A stretch of 64,000 bases of DNA from Cerrena zonata (Eukaryota > Basidiomycota > Agaricomycetes > Polyporales > Cerrenaceae). Location of the stretch: positions 186,001 to 250,000 of the forward strand of contig JASBNA010000031.1 of the NCBI GenBank assembly GCA_038087015.1. The letters run 5' to 3'. The notes beneath the pieces were generated by a model. The model saw only the letters and a program-made list of their open reading frames with translations, had not been told where the DNA came from and did no database searches. The position numbers and the translations under genes are program-made. How positions within the stretch are numbered: the stretch's first letter is position 1; every line of letters begins with the position of its first letter. This document shows, one piece after another, positions 1-10,142 of this stretch.

Positions 1-1022
1 TCTGTTGGAGATAACAAAACAGACCGCTTCCTTTTGGATGGATACTCTGATATTCCGAATCCTGTGACTTCGAGTTCCAATACAGTAGCGTTAAGCTACA
101 AAGAACCAGATTCGCCGGGGTTTGGACGCTCCGCGAAAAGATGGATTACAACGCAACCCATTTCACTTGTACTTGTGCGGCCGTATGTCGGAGAGTCTAT
201 GCTATCAAATATGACAGGCGAGAGATCTTTTTCAAGATGAACTCACTCCACCGGCATAATTGTTCCCAAACGACCTACACGACGTTAAGAAGTCAGCACG
301 TATTTACGTAGCATCATCTAGCAAAGTCTTACTTTTTGAGACGCATCAAATTGTGTCAATCGTTGACTACGTAAATTTGCAGTCACCACTGGCTGAGGCT
401 GGGTTGGGACTCCGCCAAATGTTTGCCCCACTAAATAACGCTAAACCAGAGCCATCGTTTCGAGTATGTTGAAAATCTAATAAACCTGAGTGCACAAGTA
501 GCCGTTACGTGGCACACTCTATGAGAATCCTGTAGTACTAACACCTGAACTGTACAATATAACAGATACCAAAGAAATTCATACCTAAGGTCTTACATTT
601 GTCAGTGACGGGCCTAGGGATGACTGACCATAACCGTGACGCAGTTCCTGAATGGCATATAAGCAGAGTCGGGTGACTCAAGTGTAGTTGCGAGATCATA
701 GATAAGGACAAGGACAGCCGTCTGAAGCTCGTCAAATATTGTTTGCCGTTATTTGTCTCGGTGGCGGGGTACTTAGACTGGGTATTTGTGGCACCAACTC
801 AGTAAACTCGCACCGTCGTACAGCTGCAACACTCTGAATTTGGGATACACGTTACAAATCATAGTCGTTCTGCATCAATATTTACTCGTTATTCCGAGCT
901 AGAAAACCATTCGCCAAACAACAAAATTTCCTTTCCCCAGGTCCATTTCACCGCGCAATCCTACGTACCATTTCCTGAATCGTGACACATTGGATAGTGG
1001 AGTTGAGAGCATTGATCGGTGA
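1..1022. other. Intergenic, nothing recognised
   Basis: Only short unrelated open frames are present on either strand. No repeats, RNA genes or recognisable domains were seen. The end of a minus-strand gene lies just to the right. Confidence 0.5.
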
Positions 1023-1908
1023 TCAAATCTGTTCATAGAATTTCTTGAGGTCAGCCGATATCGTTGCAAGCCATTTGATATCGCCCATAAAGTAATCCGC
1101 CGTGACCTAGAGAATGTCGATCTAGTAAGTGATTGTGGAGATAAAGAAAAGATTTATGAGCCAACCGTGATTCCCTGTGCCATTCGCCGTTCAATCTTAT
1201 CAACAAAGCCGGATATCTTTGTATACCAAATTTCAGAGAAAAGTATATCAACCTGCGGGGGTAATCGTACCTTGGTATAGATATTCTTGATTGAAGCGAC
1301 CGCGCCTTCGATAGTGTCTATTTGATTGGAGATGGAAGTTGTATTGAAATTGTTCGTGTTCAATAGAATTTGGTTGGAGTTCAAGAGGTTTTGAAGGTGT
1401 CGGAGTTTGGCTGTCGGTTCCATGACCCTATCGGCGTTGTTTGCCGCGGCCTTTTACAAGATCAGTAAAGCAAGATGTGAAGAACGATCTATGCGCTTAC
1501 TGTGCGAAAATCCCTCAACGCCTCTGCTTTGGCCTCAGGACTAGTGTTCGGGTCCATCACCTTGGAGAAAACATTGCTGAGGAGGACTATATAGTATCAT
1601 CATCGAATTAGATATCAAAGATACTCTAATACCGAGTGACGACGTACAATCGGCAGTATCCTGTGCATCGTGAGCAACTTGGCGAAGATTGGCGACTATA
1701 TTGCCAAATGACTAGAAAGATAATAGCTCAGTCACGACGCTATATTTCTTCATAAACTCATACATACATCAGCACTGGTGCGCAACTCAACGGAGCCGTG
1801 CAGCGCACGCCCAGGATCAAGAGCGTGTTGTTGGATGCTAGCAATCTTGGGTGAAAGATTTCTGAGCGTATCTAAGATGACTTTGAATTGAGTAGGGAAG
1901 TCGGACAT
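1023..1908 (-). CDS. Family 1 protein, left outer copy (201 aa, unknown function)
   Basis: Unrecognised protein. Six exons on the minus strand: 1768-1908, 1648-1711, 1501-1586, 1271-1450, 1166-1216, 1023-1106. All introns are GT-AG with phases 0,1,0,0,0, the pattern shared by the whole family. The start MSDFPTQFKV matches the start of its mirror partner at 60286 (TPPQFQVIIETL). Exon 3 carries the family motif FLLSNVF, exon 4 is a 60-residue helical segment, and the last exon carries DIKWLATISADLKKF. No signal peptide or membrane segment is visible and the composition suggests mostly helix. The exon 3-4 junction was chosen so that exon 4 is 180 nt, as in three relatives; the exon 5 donor (GTTGGC) is weak. 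The gene structure is well supported by paralogy; the function is unknown. Confidence 0.82.
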
Positions 1909-1982
1909 GGTTGAGAATGAGTATTGCCGTGGATATTAGCTTCTCTGCGAGATGCTGTAGACACAAGTCTCTCTCGAAGAAC

Positions 1983-1989
1983 TTTTATA
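1983..1989 (-). promoter_or_regulatory. TATA box of the left outer family 1 gene
   Basis: TATAAAA on the minus strand, 81 bp before the start codon at 1908. Its mirror partner has its TATA box at the same 81-bp distance. Confidence 0.6.
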
Positions 1990-4208
1990 CCTGCTACGTG
2001 AGCGACGAGGAGCTCCTCGAGTGTCGACATGTTTGTCTCGAGAATGTTGGAGTTCCAGTAAATTTGGTCACAGGCACGTCTACTCAGTAATCCATGGTCT
2101 TGACATGTCCTGGAAGTGATAGGTTAACCGCCAAGGGCGGAGAAAGCTACAATGTTCACCTACTCATGTTAAGACACGAGTTCAGACGAAAGTCATACCT
2201 ATGTAGGATATATCACAAGATAGCTGTTCCTACAATGCCATTTCTGGAAAGTAGACAAGGTGAAACCGATTAGCAGATCCGAATAGAATTATCTTGGAGA
2301 CTCATCATGCTAACCAGATACTGGAACATCGCGACATCTCTCCGAGGAGCTCCTGGGAGCGTCAGGAAGAATGTCTGTTAGCGTCAACTCATGAAAAGTT
2401 TCGCAATGGGAGGACAGACGCAGAGGTTTGTGCTACGTCCCAAGAGCCTCTCCGGAGGATCGGCCAGGGATACAGCCATGAAACGGCTCCATGCTACTGA
2501 GCAAGAAATGTTGTTGACTGAACCTGCCTGCGCCAGGTTTAAGGAACGTACCTCACACGCGAATCATCAAGAACGTTAGCGTGACTATTGCTTTCATCCT
2601 ACTGTACATTACCTCGAGTTTGTGAGCGTTATCTGGACTGGCGATCTCGAAGCCACTGGGGTCACTTGAAGCACTTTGTACGAGGGCGATCCTCAAGAAG
2701 GAATCAAAAGCAATCGAAGTCGTTTGACGTCTGACAGGCGAAAGTATTGCTGAGGTAGCGGAGATAATATTCTTCTTTCATGTGCCATCTTCGGCATTGT
2801 AAGACAAATGTTTTCAACTCAAACAAACCTGTATATGTCACTGTCTCATTTTTGTGGACCGATGCCGTCGCGCGGCCTATATAACAAATCGTCAGCTCAG
2901 CCATCGTGTATATTGTAGGAGGCGTTTGGAAGTTAGACCTTTCCCTATGCATGAGAATTACTGCCAGCGGCAGCTTTAGAAGAGTGACGGAAGGATTGCA
3001 TTGATAGTGCAATTTAAGACGCCCTTGATTTTGACGACTGTCATCCAAAGTTCATTGGGTTATTGAATTGCGACCGGTAAAGTTGAACGGAGCGCAGGGG
3101 GAACCTACATTTCAATAAGGTCATGTGCACCTTATTTCTCAGTGATATGGCCGAAATTACTTACAAGGAGTACGATGCCATAGCTGTAAAGTCCGTCTAG
3201 AAAAGACCTGGAAGAAAAATAATACTGTTGGTCGTTTGACAAACAATATAAAGGGGGGGGGGGTCCAGTATATTAATCAGAGCCGTATGTTGATGATAGT
3301 GACGTCGTCTCTTGGTATCACCTGAAGTAAGGTTGAGTTCGTGGTGGACTGATGGAGACCACACGCTTACTCAAACGCCAATTCAAATTCATCATTCAAA
3401 ATGAGCTGACGTTCGGCGGTATCCTTAGAAGAAGCCAGACCTATTGAATGCCGTGAGATAGCGTTGCCTGCTTTCTGGAGTCAAGATGATGGTGATAATG
3501 TGTTTTGAACGCCCAAGTAGATTTGTGCCCTTCAGAGTGCTTATCCAGACAGTACTGACGCTTGTTAACTTGACCTGCTGACGAGAAACAGAATTCGTAT
3601 GAAGTCTTCATGTGTGCTCCACTTGTGAAGGCGTTTCAGAGGGCGGTCACGGACACCAGACGGATAACGTACAGGCCTGTGTACTGACATTCCAGGTAAA
3701 TCGCCAGTCTTGATGTACACCACGGTGTCAGGCGGACGGTAATCGGTGTGAAGGATATCCAAGTATGATTATATCATGATACACCTTTTGTACAGGGCTG
3801 CAATGAGCTAAGACCAGCGTTGGTATTGTGATGTACATGTGCAAATTGATAGAGCTGTTGGGCGTTGAACGTTGAGCGTTGAACATCTAATACTATGACG
3901 TACCTTTAGTACTAGACTGTCAGACGGTATATTAGAAGACTCCCGACAGATGGAAGACATTCTTCAGATAATGAATGTCCCCCGAAGTAAGCAGATGAGA
4001 TGCTCCCGCTGAAAATACCTTCAAAGGTCGCAGCAAAGATGTACAACTTTGAGTCATGATAATTGGGAATAAATTCGGAAGAAATGCTGATGCAGATCTA
4101 ATCTCATCTTATCGCTATAAACATATGATTATTGCTGAGGCCACGTGGCATTCTGATCAGACCTGTTTCACCGCATTACGTCTAGCCAATCTCCGAGTTC
4201 TGGCTGTC
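1990..4208. other. Intergenic, no supported gene
   Basis: Only short open frames. A minus-strand frame at 2704-3048 (114 codons) and another at 3565-3762 look faintly protein-like but have no recognisable domain or paralog. A run of about ten G lies near 3252. A small degenerate repeat of the type GTTGARCG sits near 3866. Confidence 0.4.
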
Positions 4209-4522
4209 AATTCCCTGTCGTTGTGGACTCCCCGGGCTCGAGCAGGGTCGAAGTTGCAGACAGAAGGCCATACATTGGCAGGCCCTACTTCTGCCTTTGG
4301 TACGATGTCCTTCTGTCGTTGTGGACTCCCCTTGCTCGAACAGGGTTGAAGTTGCAGACAGACGGCGCGTTTCGCTCTGGAAAAGAGGGAAAAGAGGCCT
4401 ACTACGAGAATACCGGTGGTATGCTCCCCTAGGATGAAGATATGTCTCCCCTGCGGTCCTCCTCGACTGCCTTGTTGTTGTGGACTCCCCTCTTTCGATC
4501 AGGGTTGAAGTTGCAGACAAGG
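4209..4522. repeat. Three dispersed copies of a ~50-bp hairpin-forming unit
   Basis: Copies lie at about 4211-4265, 4309-4365 and 4470-4522. All share the core TTGTGGACTCCCC, a variable CTCGA/TTCGA loop, and CAGGGTTGAAGTTGCAGACA (copy 1 differs by one base). Outer arms can pair in each copy: CTGTC with GACAG in copies 1 and 2, TTGTT with GACAA in copy 3. The first pair changes from C-G to T-A on both sides, so pairing is kept. An inner CCC/GGG pairing closes the loop. A minus-strand frame (4182-4553) crosses the copies and repeats LSATSTLxExGESTTT, but nothing else supports coding. Function unknown: possibly a structured RNA or a short mobile unit. Confidence 0.6.
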
Positions 4523-5407
4523 AGTTTTGCGAGCACCGGACAGCCGAACTCAAGAAAATTGTCTAAATGTCTAAGCACGACTCGTACATCCCTCTGGGTT
4601 GAGAGTCTCTCTCCCCTGCGTACTCTCTGTCAATCTCCCCCATTGTCAACGACGTCTTTTGAGACGGCATGGGTGGATGCCAGCCATACAATTTGGATGT
4701 ACTTGGAATAGGGGCTATTGTTATCCGTACAGAGGCACTTACTCGAGCCCTGTGAAGACATTATGGGTTAAGCATTACCATCCCCGCTACGCTAATATAT
4801 CTCTCTACCTGGACCTTGCAAAATCCGACTGCTTCACGATGGATGATATCGTCATCGCCAAATAGGGGCTCATGCTGTTGTGCACTTGTCGTCACTCGCC
4901 CATCCTCAGATGCTACCTGTACAGCCTGTGACGGCGAAGACACTATTGGAATGCTGATGTGCCCAGATCTCATTCCGCTACCTCCTCCACTCACTAGAGC
5001 ACAAAAGTGGATATATGCTCCCTAGCTCGGAAAGAAGCATACCAGAGTGCACCGATTCGCTTAACCATCTCTGTCATCCTCGCCTGCAGGAAAATGCTGA
5101 CAGTTGAGCGTTGTATGTTCATCATGGTGTACTTTCTGCGTCTACATTCCCGCCTCGATGCTGTGGAAAGGAGGGGGTTTTATCGAAAAATAATGCCGTA
5201 CTGCGCTATTACGACTATCTGACCACTGTCATGCTCGATCATCGTCAAGCCCTAAGAGTCAGAAACAGTATGATGAAATTGATGCTTGTTGGCATACTTA
5301 GTTACGGATTCATGCGGTATGTTACAGGACGGTATACAGTCATAATCTGTACAACTTACGTACCATCATGCTGGTCCTAGGACGATGCACTACATATTCC
5401 GGCAGCA

Positions 5408-5458
5408 ATTCTAGAGGTATATTCTCATAGGCGATTCTAGAGTAATATTCTCATATAG
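5408..5458. repeat. Imperfect tandem duplication, unit ~25 bp
   Basis: Two copies of ATTCTAGAG(G)TAATATTCTCATA side by side, just left of the copia-like remnant. Probably a replication slippage product. Confidence 0.6.
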
Positions 5459-5464
5459 AGATAT

Positions 5465-5930
5465 GCTTTTCTCTGCCCATTGGTTTTTCCCACAGGGTTT
5501 TCCTTAGGCTAGAGTTTTTAATGCATCTCGTCAAGATATGTGGGAGGGGTTCTGGGACGGTTCGTGCCAACAGTGATATTTTTCCCACTGGGTTTTGCTG
5601 GCGGCCGGGTTGTTGCATGATCTCACCAATGAAAGAATAATCTCGGTTATGTAGGATGGGTAGAGATGTATGGTGGACTGGATGTACCTATCTAAGTAGC
5701 TAGCGCAGTCGTACGTACTTGTAGACCTAGGCACAGGGTATCTACGGGCGCGTATACGGCTGAAACAATACAAACCTCTCTCTCTCTCTCTCTCACTCAG
5801 ACTGTTCCAAGTATGTGATGTATATAGTACAATCGTAAGGTATGTTTTAGCACTATCTATCCAAAAGCCAAGGTTGCAAATATGACGATACAATACACCA
5901 CTCACATATGATCTAGCAGAGACTTGGCTT
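5465..5930 (+). mobile_element. Degenerate Ty1/copia-type 3' end with LTR remnant
   Basis: The stretch TGGTTTTTCCCACAGGGTTT, followed by CCTTAGGCTAGAGTTTTTAATG, is the untranslated motif that commonly follows the pol stop of Ty1/copia retrotransposons in plants and fungi. It is followed by a purine-rich tract (GTGGGAGGGG, about 5540) of polypurine-tract type and then LTR-like sequence that includes a second TTTTTCCCACTGGGTTTT and a (CT)n tract. No pol or gag frame remains to the left, and a matching 5' LTR was not found. The LTR borders are uncertain. Read as an old, truncated insertion. Confidence 0.5.
5775..5796. repeat. (CT)n microsatellite
   Basis: About ten uninterrupted CT repeats, inside the copia-like LTR remnant. 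Confidence 0.8.
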
Positions 5931-6657
5931 CAGGTGGTACTTGCACTGGCCCGGGACACAGCTCCTAGGAACTCAATTAAACTCGATTCCACTTAACGAT
6001 GACAGTGCTCAACATGACCTACAAATCTGGCCCGGCCATAACTATAATCGCGCAGTTGAGCGAGGAAATCATATTTAACCCCGCAATGTGCGTCCATTGA
6101 AGACGATTGAAGACCACTGAGGCTGATGGTGGCTTGTTGGAGTGGACCTGTGCCTCGCGGATGGCGGCTTTAGGACCGGATGATGTTTTACCATGTGTCG
6201 TAATCCCTTCGTCCTCCCAAGAACCACATTGTCACTCAAGCAAGGAAAAAAAACATACCTTGGCGTACTCGCGATTGATCAGTAGAGGCCGTACATTAAG
6301 ATCTCCAACCCCACCTTTTGCAGCCATTATAAAACGCCGCTTCACAGACATTTATACACACCAACGCAGAGTCGATCGAGACATACCGATTTCTAGTATG
6401 CACATGGCTCGACGTTTTAAGCTTTGAGCCGAGACCTTGTGGCTGTGCATTCGCTTTCGGAACTCGGTCTTTGGATATTTCAATTTGCAGCTCTTGGTTA
6501 CTCCTGGATCTCGACACAGAACCTTTGTGTCGCGATATCATTTATTACGGGTGCATACCCCGCATTGGCTTCTCCCACTTCCCCATTCTCTTTCCCCAGA
6601 TTGAGGAGGAAACGGTTCCCCCATCCCCATCCTTACCCACCTCTCACTACCATTGTC
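5931..6657 (+). promoter_or_regulatory. Upstream region of the left GH32 gene
   Basis: The last 100 bp before the start are pyrimidine-rich (CTTCTCCCACTTCCCCATTC), as is common just upstream of fungal start codons; the right GH32 copy has a similar CT-rich leader. A TATAAAA lies at 6328-6334, rather far (330 bp) from the chosen start, so the gene may have a long 5' leader. The open frame extends upstream of the chosen ATG but has no ATG that would keep a signal peptide. Confidence 0.35.
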
Positions 6658-8863
6658 ATGAAATCGCTTCGTTTCGGTCTCGCTTCCCTCGTCACCATTG
6701 CGTGCACTAGCTCTGCTCTTGCTGCACATCTCAATCCCGTCTCCGACCTCAACGCCCTCGGAAACAACACATTGTTTAACCGATGGCGTCCTCAGTTCCA
6801 CTTCATCGCCCCCGCAGGATGGATGAATGATCCCTGTGGAGCTATGTACGACCCAACGACTAAGACCTACCACTTGATGTATCAATGGCACCCCAACCAC
6901 GTTAGCTGGGGTAATATCTCGTGGGGACATGCGACTTCAAAGGATCTCGTAACATGGACGGACGTCCATGGGTGGCAGAACGGCGATTCTCAAAGCCTGG
7001 TCACCGGTCCCGATGGCTCCCAAGACCATCTCGGTGTTTTCTCTGGAACCGCCCAGCCTGTGAACCTTCACGGGAAGCAAGATGGCAATCTAACAATCTT
7101 CTACACTTCCGTGAAGAGATTGCCGACGAACTGGAAGGCACGACAGTTCTTTTCATTTCCTTGTCGCGATTTACTCATATTTCTGCCTTATTATAGCTCC
7201 CATATCTTGAAGGGGTAAGTTGATATTCCCTGTTCAGTCATGATGCGCGTTGCTTACATTTTCTCCTCTCAGACAGAGACTCAATCATTGGCTACCTCTT
7301 CTGATGGTGGCTTAACATGGCAGAAGCACGGAGACCCCGTCCTGAGCTCGCCACCGGATGGATGGAACGTAAGCACCTATTTTACATCATTTTTACCTCA
7401 CGATATTTACCCTAAGCCAGGTTACCGGATGGAGAGACCCGTTTGTCCTTCCTTGGCCCGAAATGGATACTTTGCTTGAACAGAAAGAGCCACACTACTA
7501 CGCTATCCTCGGCTCTGGTATCAAGGAGGTCGGCCCAAGATTACCCTTTTACTCCGCCCCAGCTTCGGACCTCACAAAATGGACGTTCTTGGGTGCATTG
7601 TTTGATGTCCCCTTGAACTACACTCTTGGCGGTGACATCACGAAGACAGGTAGTTACGGATTCAACTTTGAGGTCGCTGGTTTCTTCTCTCTCGTCGAGA
7701 AGAAGGAAGATGGAGGTGATGGAAAGAGCGTTCACTACTACGTAAGTTCTCTTTTTCTCAATCTATTCAGCCTCTAAGATGAGCTGTAGATCAACGCCGG
7801 GACAGAAGGTGCCAACGTGACATTCCATCCTAACGGACATTGGGCTACCTGGGCCGAAGGCAATGTGAGCAAACGCCAGAATGGTTCTGCTCAACTTGAT
7901 ATCGTTTCGTCCGGTGCGGCCGACTGGGGTAACGTACGTATACATATTCTATACCGGATTGCACCTCAACTTACGCGGGTCCAATTTCAGTTGTACGCTG
8001 TCACGTCGTTTTGGGACTCTAAGAACTCCCGTCGTATCAACTGGGGTTGGTCTGAAGAAGATTTGGATGGATACGCCATCAAGCAAAATGGTTACCAAGG
8101 TTCTCTCGGTCTTCCTCGTGAAGCATTCGTTCACAAGAGTCAAAATGTCGTTGCTCCTAAATCGGCAAGTATCAAAAACACCTCTGCTACATGGGAGAAA
8201 GACAGCAAGAATACTTACACTGTCACGACCCTCGGAACTCGTCCCCTTCCCGATGTAGTCAAGAGCCTTCACAATGGTAGCGAACCGATCTGCTTCCAGG
8301 ACCTGAAACTCTCTTCTTCCCAACTCCTCATTAATAAGGGCAAGAATGCTATCGCTTCTGATCACTTCCACCTCTCGGCTTCCGTCAGCAACGTCGTTGG
8401 CTCCGCTGGCTTTGTTATCCGTGCCTCCCCCAAGCTTGAAGAGCAGACCATCATTACTTATGACGCCAAAGAGCAATACATCCATGTCAACCGTTCTCAA
8501 AGTACTCTCATCTCCAACTTCACCACCACTTCCTACTTCGGCAGTTTCGCCCCTTACACCATCAAAAAGGACGGGAAGTCTGTCGAGGAGTCATTAGATT
8601 TCGACATTTTCGTCGATGGATCCTTGATCGAAGTCTTCCTCAATGGTCGCTTCGCACTTACCACCCGTGTCTATCCCTCTCGTGACGATGCATTGAACGT
8701 TCATGCTTACGTCGCCAAAGGCAGCAGCGCCAAGTTCGAAGAAGTCAAGGTGTGGACAGGGTTGGGGGGTGTTTGGCCCCAACGACCTCAAAACAGCAGC
8801 AGTTCATTGGTTTGGGACAGCCCTGCACTGACAAATAACGGTACATACTGGGACGGTTTCTAG
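6658..8863 (+). CDS. Secreted GH32 beta-fructofuranosidase, left copy (643 aa)
   Basis: Glycoside hydrolase family 32 enzyme that cleaves (or transfers) fructose from sucrose, inulin or related fructans outside the cell. Exons: 6658-7137, 7197-7214, 7273-7368, 7421-7741, 7790-7933, 7991-8863. Residues 1-22 form a signal peptide ending ALAA. The nucleophile motif is WMNDPCG (Asp58), the transition-state stabiliser is in WRDPF (Asp204), and the acid/base Glu lies in NFEVAGFF (Glu282); the C-terminal beta-sandwich carries RRINWGW and SLIEVFLNG. DPC instead of DPN, FEV instead of the invertase EC motif, and a length near 640 fit the larger fungal beta-fructofuranosidase/fructosyltransferase group, so the exact substrate cannot be read. 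Intron 1 must use a GC donor (AAG|GCACGA); the right copy has GT there. Otherwise intact. A transporter gene follows 1.3 kb downstream. Confidence 0.9.
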
Positions 8864-10142
8864 AGGACTCTTCACCGCATGACTCGCGCTATGACGCTGG
8901 ACCTTACGAACAATGTATAATGTATTATATAACCCGATGCGAACTCTACATAACATTAGTGTTGAACAATCACATACATGTATCGTAGCTTTACTTATTA
9001 CAAGACTGAACGATGGAAAGTGCTCTTCGTCTCCGAATTGCATCTTATAAGAATAAGGTACCGAGTCGAGTCATAAAGATGATAGTATTAAATAATGACT
9101 GGTTCAATACGAATCATGATCTGAATTGCCATCATGATCATCCCTTAACTATCCCCACATACTACGTGTACCCTTGGTCACTGTACTCTTAGTTGACCAA
9201 CGTTGTGAGATAAAACGAACTAGTACCCGATGACTTCCGAGTCGATGTTTGAGGCACCATGAAAAATGGGCATGAGATGGACTTGCTGCTCCCTCAGTCT
9301 CGTGCTACTCGGGTAGACCGTTTATCGATGCGATACCTGCAGTCACTTCTATATGTGCTTTCGGAGCCCGAGGAGCACCAACCTACTTATACTAGGATCC
9401 AACTAGGATCTGTTGCCGAATACCATCACGCCGGTTGAGGTAAGGTACGATCTCGGCTATAGTCGTTGCTCCCTGCACTCATGCCTCTTACTATGTCAAT
9501 CAGCTTAATGAGTCCACACGAATGACTATCGCAAGGTGGATGTCCGATACATAGCAGGCTTTACTTGGGTATGACCTGACAACGCCCCTGATAACAAGCA
9601 TACCATCATACGGGTAAATATACTCACCTATTCTACAGTTCTTGCCGTGTTCGTTGTTCCAGACGCTCTAAGGGACCAAAGCCATTTACAAGGATTGCGA
9701 AATCGTGACGGCTTTGCAAAACTGCTGTACGATTGGCAACTTTTATTCTTGGACTCAATATCCAAGCCCGGCGTCGTTCTTATCAGGATTACTTATAAAT
9801 TCTCTGATACACCATGGTATCGTGATCAGTGGTACTTATCAAGAATAGCCAAGCCATACTATTTCTGTATCACATACAGTGTAGCGTACGCTTGCGCCAT
9901 AATGCCATCCGACTACCTCATACTAATTTCCTTTTTTAGAACCTATCGCACGCAACACACTGTGCCAGAGCCTGCCAATAACAGTTCTTGCACTTCATAC
10001 CAATATCTGTCATGAAATGGTGTGCTTCGTGCTCACGGTGTGCCTGAGGCAGGACCCGTTTAAATGAACTCTGAGAAAAATTCTCTCCTTGAATCCTTGA
10101 CCGGCTTTCAAGTCTCGTACTGTCTGCGGCGCACTGGCAAGT
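8864..10142. other. Intergenic between GH32 and transporter
   Basis: AT-rich sequence (TGTATAATGTATTATATAA) just after the GH32 stop is a plausible 3' processing region. No gene is recognisable; the 9647-10015 open frame has no domain. Confidence 0.5.

Noticed and set aside
3250..3262. Run of about ten G
   Set aside because: Simple homopolymer with no supporting context.
4182..4553. Minus-strand frame across the three hairpin repeats
   Set aside because: Repetition in the protein is explained by the DNA repeat; no start context, homolog or splice evidence.
6424..6657. N-terminal extension of the left GH32 frame
   Set aside because: It begins at a non-ATG codon and would bury the signal peptide; the right copy starts at the equivalent of 6658.
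7949..8500. 183-codon antisense frame in the left GH32 gene, with a matching one at 54683-55186
   Set aside because: Both are shadows of exon 6 of the GH32 genes; similarity follows from conservation of the sense strand.
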